DNA of 64,000 nucleotides from Pseudomonadota bacterium. Lineage in GTDB: Bacteria > Pseudomonadota > Gammaproteobacteria > Pseudomonadales > Azotimanducaceae. The stretch lies in assembly GCA_027624035.1 (NCBI GenBank), contig JAQBUI010000002.1:1-64000 (forward strand), given 5' to 3'. The position numbers and the translations under genes are program-made. The notes under the pieces are model-generated. The model saw only the letters and a program-made list of their open reading frames with translations. It searched no databases and was not told the DNA's origin. Below, piece after piece: positions 1 through 7,987 of this stretch (position 1 is its first letter; every line of letters begins with the position of its first letter).

Positions 1-147
1 GGCGGCATTCTCGACCGGATCGCCTGATGTCGTGACGATCGTGCCGCGAATGGCGGAACTCGTCCCTTTCGCCAGGGTTGCGGCCGGCATGGTAATTAGT
101 GTCAGTGCAAACAAAAAGGTCTGCAGGAGTGAAGCAGTGACTCTCAT
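1..147 (-). CDS. Start of a secreted, probably TonB-dependent receptor-like protein (partial)
   Basis: The minus strand opens with ATG at 145-147 and stays open to the window edge (49 codons, no stop). The translation begins MRVTASLLQTFLFALTLITM and continues to PAATLA, a clear signal peptide. Then comes IRGTIVTTSGDPVENA, which resembles the first strand of a carboxypeptidase-like regulatory domain found at the N-terminus of many TonB-dependent receptors. The role in outer-membrane uptake is inferred from this short stretch only. A GGGGA ribosome-binding-like sequence precedes the start. The gene diverges from the PhyH gene at 354. Confidence 0.55.
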   Translation of the reverse strand, partial: MRVTASLLQTFLFALTLITMPAATLAKGTSSAIRGTIVTTSGDPVENAA

Positions 148-183
148 GTTTTTCCCCAAGGATGATTGAGCGGTAGCCTGCAT

Positions 184-199
184 ATTATGGAAACATAAT
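184..199. promoter_or_regulatory. ATTATG-gaaa-CATAAT inverted repeat in a divergent intergenic region
   Basis: ATTATG (184-189) and CATAAT (194-199) are perfect inverted copies around GAAA. They sit in the AT-rich 206-bp gap between the divergent receptor-like gene (start 147) and PhyH gene (start 354). The position suits an operator or overlapping -10 elements. No regulator is identified, so the role is inference. Confidence 0.3.
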
Positions 200-353
200 G
201 TAGGCAACATTAAGAAAATCTTAAATGTTTTTTAAGAGATGTCTATTCAAGTTTGCCTCAAACTTCTTTTTTTCGTGCACGCTCATCGCGGCAGGAAGGT
301 AACGCCCACATGTCATATACTCTGGGCCATTGATCCATTGCCTGGAAACCCAG

Positions 354-1685
354 ATGACCGAAGCAAGCCGTGAGGATATCCCTGCCATTCCCGATGAATT
401 TCTGCCGGAAAATGTCGCCGCCCTGTCCGGAGACGATGCACAGTTGACCGACGCCCGCTGGTTCGCAAACGGGGAGCCGTTTCGTTCCATGCACAAGAAT
501 AATCCCTGGCTCCGACCGCCGGTCGGTGGCAACGGCGTTCCTGCCATGCGACCCGACGGGTCCCTGACAGAGCGTTTTCAATGCCCACTGTACGATGCCG
601 GGCGCAGCGACGAGGGTGGCGGATTGAATGGTACGCCCTACTACGACACCACGGTGGCCCGAAAGCACAACTATTGGAAACAGTTCAATGACCTGCCCCG
701 TGAGACCAAGGACATCAATCGGGCCCGTCAGGACCTGAAGAAGTATGGCTTTTGTCTGATAGAAGATGCGATGAGCGAGAAGCAATGTTCCTACATGCGA
801 GACCGGCTTGAGGAGCAGGCAGAGGCCGAGCGCGAATGCGGGCTCGCCGACATGTCCCCGCACTTTCATATCATGTGGACGCTGGTGAACAAGGGTGACT
901 GTTTTGCAAAATGCATCGAGTTCAACCCTGAGTGGGTCCAGGGCGGGCCTCTGATCGAACAACTCAATGATGAACTGCTGGGGCCGAACCACTATTCCTA
1001 TTCATTCGCGTCCAACATCGCGAGGCCCGGCAGCTACCCACAGAACCTGCACCAGGACTCCGGCGCGATCCATCCGATCCAGACGCCCCATGCACCGGTG
1101 CTGGTGAACACTGTCTACATCATGCAGGACGTCAACGAGGTCAACGGCGGCACGCTGGTGATCCCGACCAGTCACCGGCTCGTTTCCCAAACGCCTGCTG
1201 GCCAGGAAGTCGGTCCGCTGCCGCCGGCCATCAACGTAGAGGCCAAAGGGGGCACCGTCATGCTGATGGACGGCCGCCTGCTGCACGGCACCGGTGTCAA
1301 CCACACCGATGACTGGCGTTACATCATGACCAATTCGAACGTGAAGCCCTGGATGCGTCAGCAGGAGAACTGGCAACTTTCGGTGGACCCCGAGGTGCTG
1401 AGCAACGCTTCCGACAAGCTGCTGCGTCGTATGGGCTACTTTTCCTCCGGGCTGCTGGAGATCGGTACCTATTCCGGTCCCAAGACCACGGTCGCTGTTC
1501 GACTCGCGATGGACAAAGGTGAGTACCATCGCATCAGGGCAATGAAGTCACCCGTACCTGACACGGTCAAGGAGCAACTGACCATTTACAGGATGAAGCA
1601 GCAGATTGACCCGGCAAGAGAAGCCGCCAGAGCAAAAAGAGCGGCGGAGGAAGCAGCAGCCAGCGCCGGGACGATTCAGGACTAG
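354..1685 (+). CDS. Phytanoyl-CoA dioxygenase (PhyH) family Fe(II)/2-oxoglutarate oxygenase
   Basis: This 443-residue protein belongs to the PhyH family, whose members hydroxylate small or CoA-linked substrates using Fe(II), 2-oxoglutarate and O2. The metal triad is visible: H233-Q-D235 in NLHQDSGAIHP and distal H311 in LLHGTGVN, with R322 (DDWRY) placed to bind 2-oxoglutarate. The frame is open back to a TTG at 330, but ATG 354 (MTEASRED) is the more ordinary start. The C-terminus is Ala/Arg/Lys-rich and probably disordered. The aldo/keto reductase gene starts 10 nt downstream, so the two are probably co-transcribed. The substrate cannot be named. Confidence 0.88.
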   Translation: MTEASREDIPAIPDEFLPENVAALSGDDAQLTDARWFANGEPFRSMHKNNPWLRPPVGGNGVPAMRPDGSLTERFQCPLYDAGRSDEGGGLNGTPYYDTTVARKHNYWKQFNDLPRETKDINRARQDLKKYGFCLIEDAMSEKQCSYMRDRLEEQAEAERECGLADMSPHFHIMWTLVNKGDCFAKCIEFNPEWVQGGPLIEQLNDELLGPNHYSYSFASNIARPGSYPQNLHQDSGAIHPIQTPHAPVLVNTVYIMQDVNEVNGGTLVIPTSHRLVSQTPAGQEVGPLPPAINVEAKGGTVMLMDGRLLHGTGVNHTDDWRYIMTNSNVKPWMRQQENWQLSVDPEVLSNASDKLLRRMGYFSSGLLEIGTYSGPKTTVAVRLAMDKGEYHRIRAMKSPVPDTVKEQLTIYRMKQQIDPAREAARAKRAAEEAAASAGTIQD

Positions 1686-1695
1686 GAGAACAAGC

Positions 1696-2880
1696 ATGCA
1701 ATACCGCCGATTCGGCCGGACGGAAATGATGCTCTCCCAGTTTACGTTGGGTTGCATGCAGTTCACCCGCTGTCCGGAACCCCAGGCGCTTGCGACCGTG
1801 GAGCGCGCGGTGGAACTCGGCGTCAATCACATCGAGACTGCCCGTGGCTATGGCAATTCAGAGGAGCGTGTCGGCAAGGCACTCAAGCGCATCTTCAAGA
1901 CGACGCCCAGGGAAGACCTTTACATCACCACCAAGATCGGCCCGTCCAGCAACGTCGATGAGTTCAAACGCAATTTCGACATCTCCATGAACTTCCTTGG
2001 CCTGGACTATCTGGACAACCTGGACTTCCACGGGCCCGGCAGCTACGAGACCGTAGCCCCTGCCATGAGCGACCGTGGCTGCCTTGGGTATGTGCGCAAA
2101 CTGATGTCAGAGGGTGTGGTACGGCACTTCGGCTGCTCCACCCACGGATACCCGAAGGGTGTGATGGACCTCGTGAACACCAACGAGTTCGAGTCAATCA
2201 ATCTGCATTACTACTATTTCTATCAGGGTCTGCGGCACGTGGTGGAGCGCGCCAACGAACTGGATATGGGCGTCTTCATCATCAGCCCCAACAACCAGGG
2301 CGGCCGTCTGCAACTGCCGACCGAATCGCTCAGCGAGGCCTCGGCACCACTCAAGCCCATGACGTTCAACCATATGTGGCTGCTGAACCAGCCGGGCGTC
2401 CATACCCTGTCGTTCGGCCCGGCGAGCCCGGAGCAGATCGACGACAATCTGATTGCCCAGGACTACGACGGCACCGGCCCGGACCGCGCCATATTCGACA
2501 GGGTTCTGGCCCAGGTGGAAAGCCGTTACCGGGCCAGACTTGGTGAGGACTTCTGCACCGTCTGCAACCAGTGCCTGCCCTGCCCTGAGAACATCAATAT
2601 CCCTGGGCTGCTGAACTGGCGCCAGATGCACAAGGCCTTCGACATGACCGAGTATGCCCAGGGGCGCTACGCCAAGGTGGGCAGTGGCGGCGCCTGGATA
2701 CTGGGCGCCAAGGGTGACCGCTGCACGAAATGTGGTGACTGCCTGCCCCGCTGCCCGGAAAAACTGAACATCCCGGAACTGCTGTGGCAGGGCCACCAGG
2801 AACTGGAAACGGGCGAGATCTCGGGGCCAGCGTGGGACCACGAGGGTGATCTTCTGAAAAAGGATCTGCGGAGCGACTAG
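1696..2880 (+). CDS. Aldo/keto reductase with C-terminal dicluster ferredoxin-like domain
   Basis: The 394-residue protein starts at ATG 1696 behind AGGAGAACAAGC. An AKR barrel occupies roughly residues 1-275. The AKR tetrad positions read E47 (IETARGYG, where Asp is usual), Y52, K80 (ITTK) and H112 (LDFHG). The C-terminus carries two cysteine clusters typical of 2[4Fe-4S] binding: C287/290/293/296 followed by Pro, and C343/346/349/353 followed by Pro. This AKR plus ferredoxin architecture is known in bacteria and suggests electron exchange with an iron-sulfur carrier rather than NADPH alone. It lies in tandem with the PhyH gene and ahead of the CoA-transferase. The substrate is unknown. Confidence 0.85.
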   Translation: MQYRRFGRTEMMLSQFTLGCMQFTRCPEPQALATVERAVELGVNHIETARGYGNSEERVGKALKRIFKTTPREDLYITTKIGPSSNVDEFKRNFDISMNFLGLDYLDNLDFHGPGSYETVAPAMSDRGCLGYVRKLMSEGVVRHFGCSTHGYPKGVMDLVNTNEFESINLHYYYFYQGLRHVVERANELDMGVFIISPNNQGGRLQLPTESLSEASAPLKPMTFNHMWLLNQPGVHTLSFGPASPEQIDDNLIAQDYDGTGPDRAIFDRVLAQVESRYRARLGEDFCTVCNQCLPCPENINIPGLLNWRQMHKAFDMTEYAQGRYAKVGSGGAWILGAKGDRCTKCGDCLPRCPEKLNIPELLWQGHQELETGEISGPAWDHEGDLLKKDLRSD

Positions 2881-2955
2881 CGGAGCCCACCGCGCCGTCG
2901 TACGATCACAGGCAGGGCGGGTTATACTCGGCGCATCTACATCCGAGGTGAAGCT

Positions 2956-5349
2956 ATGGGTGCGCTATCTGCTATTTCGGTACTCGACCTGACGGACGAC
3001 CGGGGGATCTACGGGGCAAAACTGCTTGCCGACCTCGGCGCAACGGTGATTCGAGTAGAACCGCCAGACGGTGACCCCCTCCGCGCTCGCGGGCCGCACC
3101 TCGAGGATGCGCCACCGGGTGAATCCTCTCTGTGGTACCTGTACTTTGCCTCCAACCGCCGGACCTGCCGCATTGACCTCGCGACCCCGGAGGGTCGCGA
3201 CGAACTGACATCCATCACAAACAGGGTGGACATCCTGCTGACCTGCCCGGGTACATTTGGCGTCGATGCGATCGATGTCGAAGCCCTTCAGCAGCGACGC
3301 CCCGAACTGGTTGTTGTGGACACGTCCTCTTTCGGGCCCGAAGGACCGTGGGCCAACTACCTTGCCCCTGATCTGGTCGCGGGCGCCCTGGGTGGCGCAG
3401 TCGCGACTACTGGCGATGTCGATACACCGCCCCTCAAATGTTTTGGTGACCTCAACTTCATGATCTCCGGCGCCTATACGGCGATCGCCGCGCTGTCGGC
3501 ACTGCACGCCGAACGGGACACCGGTCATGGTCAGCGTGCAGATGTCTCGGTGCATGAGTCGCTGGTGTCGTGCCTTGAACACGTCCTGCCGTGGTACTGG
3601 TATGCGCCGCTGCGGGCAGACCGGCCCGAACGGGTACTGCCACGACGTGGCGGCCTGCACTGGTCAAACGCCTACCAGATTATGGCTGCCAAAAATGGCG
3701 CGATCATGGTGACGCCAACACCGAATGTGGCCGCCCATCTGGACTGGCTTGAAGAGGTAGGTTTCATCGGCGACTTGCGTGATCCGTCATATGGGACGCC
3801 GGAGCGGGCAAGTTTGTTCGTCCGACGCCTGATGGATCTCACCGCGCAGTGGGTCGCAACACGCGACGTCGAAACATTGTTTTTCGAAGCGCAGTCACGC
3901 CATGCACCTTTTGGCTGGGTGCTGCCGGTCGAACGCGTGGTGGAAAACCCCCAACTCGATGCCCGTCAATGGTGGACAGAGTACCGCATTGCCGACCGGG
4001 AAATCCGAGGTCCTGGTACACCTTTCTGGTTCAGCGACACCCCCTGGCAAATGGGGCCACCTGCGCAGGTCAACGCCGGGGAGGCTTTGTCTGACATTCC
4101 GGACAGGGCAACGGGTTCAGCGCCAGCGGCTGTCCTTTCGGACCGCAAACCGCTTTCGGGCGTGCGGGTACTCGACTTCAGTCACGTTCTGGCGGGGCCT
4201 TTCTGTACCCGTTTGCTGGCAGACATGGGCGCAGATGTTGTACGAGTGAATTCTGAAAAGCGGGCGACGGGGGCCAACGACCCGAATACTTCTTATTACG
4301 CATCCTTCAACCGGAACAAGCGATCTCTCGCCCTGGATATGTCACAGCAGGACGCCCGTCCCATCGCCCGGGCCCTGGCGGAAAAGGCGGACATCATCAT
4401 CAATAATTTCTCACCGGGTGTCCTGGACAGATGGGGTATGGGGTACGATGTGGTCAGCAAGGACAATCCGGGCGTCATACTGATCGAAATGTCCGGTATG
4501 GGAAGCGGCGGCCCCTGGTCCAATTTTGTGACCTACGCGCCCACCCTGCATGCTTTATCGGGTCTGTCACATCTAACAGGGGTTCCTGGTCGCGAGGATA
4601 TTGGTATCGGCTTCTCCTATAACGATCATCAGGCCGGACTGCATGGCGCGGTTGCCATTCTGGCGGCCCTTGAGTCCCGCCGTCATACGGGGCGTGGCCA
4701 GCGGATTGACCTGTCGCAGTTCGAACTCGCAGTGAACCTGCTCGGGCCCACGCTGCTTGACCTTGCGGCCAACGGGCGTGCCGCAGGACCGGCCGGCAAT
4801 ACATTGCCGTACGACGATGCCGCGCCTCACGGTTGCTACCGTTGTTACGATGAGGCGACCGAGACGGCCGACGAACGCTGGGTGGCCATCGCGTGTATGA
4901 ACGATGGACAGTGGCGTGCACTGCGGCAGGTGATGGGTGACCCGGCGTGGGCCACGGACCCGAAGCTCAACACAGTGGCTGGCAGGCTTGCCGCATCGGA
5001 ACTCGAACAGAACATAACCCGCTGGACCCGGGGTGAGCGTGCCGAAGACCTTATGATGAAATGTCAGGCGGCCGGCGTTCCGGCTGGTGTCGTACAAAAC
5101 GGTGCAGATCTATTTGAGCGCGACCCGCAACTGGCACACGATGGGTTTCTCCGCGAGACCGCCGAGGTGCATCCCGTCCTCGGGAGCACCTATTATGACC
5201 GGCTCGCCATCCGTTTTCACCGCATGCCGTGTGATGACTATCCACGTACCCGTATTCTCGGCGAGGACAGTATGGAGGTCCTGAGCGAGTGGCTTGACAT
5301 GAGCGATGAAGAGATCGTTGAGGCTGCAGCGGGTCTATTGCTCTCCTGA
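2956..5349 (+). CDS. Tandem-fused class III (CaiB/BaiF) CoA-transferase
   Basis: The 797-residue protein contains two consecutive CaiB/BaiF (family III) CoA-transferase domains, about residues 1-380 and 395-797. Both begin with the family's LDL/LDF entry strand and a GADVVRV-like motif. This family swaps CoA between acyl groups through an aspartyl thioester. In the first half the nucleophile position is filled (D139 in LAPDLVAGALGG). In the second half the aligned stretch reads TYAPTLHALSG, with T530 where Asp is expected. One site is therefore probably catalytic and the other degenerate. ATG 2956 follows GAGGTGAAGCT. It lies 75 nt after the AKR gene, likely the same operon. The acyl substrate is unknown. 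Confidence 0.87.
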   Translation: MGALSAISVLDLTDDRGIYGAKLLADLGATVIRVEPPDGDPLRARGPHLEDAPPGESSLWYLYFASNRRTCRIDLATPEGRDELTSITNRVDILLTCPGTFGVDAIDVEALQQRRPELVVVDTSSFGPEGPWANYLAPDLVAGALGGAVATTGDVDTPPLKCFGDLNFMISGAYTAIAALSALHAERDTGHGQRADVSVHESLVSCLEHVLPWYWYAPLRADRPERVLPRRGGLHWSNAYQIMAAKNGAIMVTPTPNVAAHLDWLEEVGFIGDLRDPSYGTPERASLFVRRLMDLTAQWVATRDVETLFFEAQSRHAPFGWVLPVERVVENPQLDARQWWTEYRIADREIRGPGTPFWFSDTPWQMGPPAQVNAGEALSDIPDRATGSAPAAVLSDRKPLSGVRVLDFSHVLAGPFCTRLLADMGADVVRVNSEKRATGANDPNTSYYASFNRNKRSLALDMSQQDARPIARALAEKADIIINNFSPGVLDRWGMGYDVVSKDNPGVILIEMSGMGSGGPWSNFVTYAPTLHALSGLSHLTGVPGREDIGIGFSYNDHQAGLHGAVAILAALESRRHTGRGQRIDLSQFELAVNLLGPTLLDLAANGRAAGPAGNTLPYDDAAPHGCYRCYDEATETADERWVAIACMNDGQWRALRQVMGDPAWATDPKLNTVAGRLAASELEQNITRWTRGERAEDLMMKCQAAGVPAGVVQNGADLFERDPQLAHDGFLRETAEVHPVLGSTYYDRLAIRFHRMPCDDYPRTRILGEDSMEVLSEWLDMSDEEIVEAAAGLLLS

Positions 5350-5351
5350 AG

Positions 5352-5410
5352 TTCTCTCAATAGAGAGTTGTATTTCTCTCAATAGAGTGATGTATTTCTC
5401 TCAATAAGAC
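5352..5410. repeat. Three tandem 22-bp repeats with internal dyad
   Basis: The unit TTCTCTCAATAGAG recurs at exactly 22-bp steps: 5352-5373, 5374-5395 and a partial copy 5396-5410. Copies 1 and 2 match at 20 of 22 positions. Each full copy contains CTCT-caat-AGAG, a short dyad, so a dimeric protein could bind each unit on the same helix face. The array lies right after the CoA-transferase stop and before a decayed DUF4143 gene end. It may be a protein-binding array or simple replication slippage. Confidence 0.75.
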
Positions 5411-5411
5411 C

Positions 5412-5534
5412 GTCGGCAACGCCTTCGAGCGGGGCGTCATGTTCTATAGCGGACAGGAGGTCCTGCCATTTCGGCTGGGGGAAAGAGTTTTCTATGCACT
5501 TCCTATCGGGATGCTATTGGGTACCCACGATTAA
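5412..5534 (+). pseudogene. Remnant of a DUF4143-type ATPase gene (C-terminal end only)
   Basis: One plus-strand frame reads protein-like from about 5412 to a TAA at 5532-5534. Its translation includes GNAFERGVMFYSGQEVLPF followed by LGERVFYALPIGML. This matches the closing segment of DUF4143-domain AAA-type ATPases, whose C-termini typically read GVVLYxGxxVLPFGxRLWALPISALW. No upstream part of such a protein is present: the frame runs into a stop (CAATAA) inside the 22-bp repeat array. I read it as the tail left after deletion of a larger gene. The assignment rests on motif memory, not a search. Confidence 0.6.
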
Positions 5535-5544
5535 GCACAAACCG

Positions 5545-6333
5545 CTACTTCGGAAACTGACGGTCCATCGCAGCCATCATGTCCGCGCAGCGGGCCTCCA
5601 GCATCTGCCGCGTGTTGGTGCCATCACAGAAGATGTAGAACTCGTTCGTCAGCATCGCCTGCATGACCTGCATGCCGACCGTTTCTGCAGGGACTGACAT
5701 GTCCGTAATCAGTTTCGCCGTATCTTCGGGCACTCGGCCTTTAAGCGCTCTGATAATAGGCGTATCCACGACATGGGGGCACAGTACTGAGACGGAAACA
5801 TTTGTTTTCGCCAGGTCGTTTCTCAGAAATTCGGACAAGCCAACCACGGCAAATTTGCTGGTGCCGTATCCGGACTGATTACCGTGGCCATGGATGCCAC
5901 TGAACGAGGCCGTGTTGACGATATGCGCTTGCTCGCCATGTTCGAGCATGCCCGGCAGGAACACCCTGATGCCGTTGAGCGGTCCCCAGAAATTGACCTC
6001 GTGGGTGTTTCGCCAGCGTTCATCGGGCGTCTCCAGGACCTTGCCGCCGCCAGGAATGCCCGCGTTGTTGCACAGAACATGAAGTGCCCCAAAGGCATTC
6101 CCAAGTTCACCGGCCGCCTTCTTCAGAGAGTCCATGTTGGTCGAGTCAACATTCAACGCAAGCACATTGTCCGTGACCTTTCTGAGCTCTGCTTCGGCCT
6201 TCGCGAGTTCTTCATCACGAATGTCAGTGATGGCAACATTCATCCCAGCACGAGCGAAGACGGTCGCCATGCCGAAGCCAATGCCGGTACTGCCGCCTGT
6301 GATAAACGCTGTTTTGCCTTTCAAATCCTTCAT
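5545..6333 (-). CDS. Short-chain dehydrogenase/reductase (SDR)
   Basis: A 262-residue classical SDR that oxidises or reduces an alcohol/ketone with NAD(P). TGGSTGIG (12-19) is the nucleotide-binding motif, NNAG (89-92) the structural motif, and S143, Y156, K160 (YGTSK) the catalytic residues with normal spacing. D37 at the end of the second strand (AITD) suggests NAD preference. It is a single gene, tail-to-tail with the CoA-transferase region, and not obviously in an operon. The substrate is not deducible. Confidence 0.88.
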   Translation of the reverse strand: MKDLKGKTAFITGGSTGIGFGMATVFARAGMNVAITDIRDEELAKAEAELRKVTDNVLALNVDSTNMDSLKKAAGELGNAFGALHVLCNNAGIPGGGKVLETPDERWRNTHEVNFWGPLNGIRVFLPGMLEHGEQAHIVNTASFSGIHGHGNQSGYGTSKFAVVGLSEFLRNDLAKTNVSVSVLCPHVVDTPIIRALKGRVPEDTAKLITDMSVPAETVGMQVMQAMLTNEFYIFCDGTNTRQMLEARCADMMAAMDRQFPK

Positions 6334-6874
6334 TGGTTGTCCTGTCTGGCTACTCCTGACTACGTGCTTTCAGGTACTCAGATGTCCCGGCATCCGAGCT
6401 CCTGCATGGATCTTTTACTGTAGAGGTCCGGGTGAGATACGGCAACCACTCGAGGGTTCAGTTCACCCAGAATGCCTTAGAATCCAACCACACCGGGGCC
6501 GTCCAGGGTCTCACTTGAGTTTCCGGGCACCAAACCTATGTTCACAACCAAAGCGTTGGGCGCTGGCTCAAGAACCCGGTGCCTCAACGGGAACACGGTT
6601 TGTCCAATTGATGAATAGCAAGGAGAAACTCATGAAACCGATCACCGTGTAGCCGAACCGGCGGTGGAGTCACATGGATCATCATCTCGGCTGATTCCCC
6701 GGTTCTCGACATCCCAAGCGGCGCAACCACCACCTGCACGCGGCGTACGACCATGGCAATAGAACCTCGCGATGAAGCCAGCACTCGGATTATCATCGTG
6801 GGACCTCTTGCTCCCACCACCGGGCGCGGACAGGGGCCGGCAAAAAGAACCTACAGTAGACCAGAGGACAGCGC
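6334..6874. other. 541-bp intergenic stretch with a minimal ORF and possible gene decay
   Basis: No full gene was found between the two divergent SDR genes. A strong AAGGAG is followed 6 nt later by ATG 6632 and a six-codon ORF (MKPITV, stop 6650-6652). Beyond it another frame, open from 6636, reads smoothly to a TGA at 6876-6878 that overlaps the next SDR start as ATGA. This fits a short gene broken by a frameshift, a leader peptide, or chance. Confidence 0.35.
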
Positions 6875-7693
6875 ATGAACAGACCAGCACTCAGCTACCA
6901 ATCGGACGCCACGGCCATAGTCGTCGGAGTTGGCCTCATGGGGCAGCACATGGCCCGCCAGGCACCGGAATGGCTTGGACTCCGGAAGCTGCTCCTCGTT
7001 GACCACGCCCGGCAGATCAACGATGGCGGCACGCCTCGCCCCCTTGCCGATTTCGCAACCGAGATCGCCATCGCGACGGGAGTGGAGGTCGTAGCCGAGT
7101 CCATAGATGTCACGAGCGAATCCGACGTCAGTGGACTCTTCAGCCGTCATCGCGACGTCCGTTACCTGTTGCACACGGCGGGCATATCGCCGAAACCCCT
7201 TACCCCACCCGAGCATCTCACCAAAGAAGACATCATGGGAGCCTGCGAGGTAAATCTCTGGGGCGCCCAGAACATCATCAAGCAGGGCGTGCTGGCTGGC
7301 GCGTTTACCCCACGAGCTCACGGCGTCATCATTCTGTCGACGTCGGCAACCGTGGGTTCCGAGGGCCGCGCCAGCGCGGCCTACGAGGTCTCAAAGGGAG
7401 GACTGATGAATTTCCTGCAGCTTCAGTCCCGATACCTGCTGGAAACCCATGGTCTGGTGTTGAACGGTCTGGCACCATCACCGCTGCGCGGCCCCATGGC
7501 CGCGCAGAATCCGATCTCCGCCGCACGGCTGCAGGCGGTCGAGGACGAGATGCCCATTGGCGGACTGACAGACCCCAGTCACATTGCCGCCGCCGCGATG
7601 TACTTCTGGTCCAACGAGTGCTGGTGTGTAGGGGAAGTTCTGACCATCGACGGTGGCTATACCAAGCACAAGCCTGTCTACGGGCCACTGTAG
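6875..7693 (+). CDS. SDR-family oxidoreductase with atypical nucleotide motif
   Basis: A 272-residue SDR from ATG 6875 (AGAGGACAGCGC upstream). The catalytic residues are present and correctly spaced: S157, Y170 and K174 (YEVSK). The C-terminus (VLTIDGGY) is typical of classical SDRs. Two motifs deviate. The cofactor loop is GVGLMGQ (18-24) rather than TGxxxGIG, and the NNAG position reads HTAGIS (100-105). The enzyme is probably active as a reductase or dehydrogenase on an unknown substrate, with altered cofactor-loop geometry. Confidence 0.82.
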   Translation: MNRPALSYQSDATAIVVGVGLMGQHMARQAPEWLGLRKLLLVDHARQINDGGTPRPLADFATEIAIATGVEVVAESIDVTSESDVSGLFSRHRDVRYLLHTAGISPKPLTPPEHLTKEDIMGACEVNLWGAQNIIKQGVLAGAFTPRAHGVIILSTSATVGSEGRASAAYEVSKGGLMNFLQLQSRYLLETHGLVLNGLAPSPLRGPMAAQNPISAARLQAVEDEMPIGGLTDPSHIAAAAMYFWSNECWCVGEVLTIDGGYTKHKPVYGPL

Positions 7694-7747
7694 TTGGGAT
7701 CGATCCAGAACCCGGAGTTCCGCGGTTGTGGTGAAGCACAAGTCGGG

Positions 7748-7765
7748 GCCCGCGTCATGGCGGGC
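7748..7765. promoter_or_regulatory. GC-rich hairpin downstream of the SDR gene
   Basis: GCCCGC-gtcatg-GCGGGC forms a perfect six-pair stem 55 nt after the SDR stop codon. No T-run follows, so intrinsic termination is doubtful. The remaining gap to 7987 holds no recognised gene. Confidence 0.3.
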
Positions 7766-7987
7766 ACGCACACCAACGTGCCATCGATCATTTCCCCGGT
7801 GGGCAACCGACTGGCACCGAACAGGGCGCATTCATCTGACATGCCAGCGCCAGACGGACTTCCCATGGTATATTTCTCACTGGTGAGGGCTCGTTACCAC
7901 ACCCATACATATAGAGGTTCGGGTAATGAAATCAACTTTTGGCGTTTACCACTGAGCATTTCACTTGCTCTGCACAGTGGCGGTACC

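Noticed and set aside
5352-5410. CRISPR array
   Set aside because: The 22-bp repeats are directly adjacent with no unique spacers, and there are only three; no cas genes.
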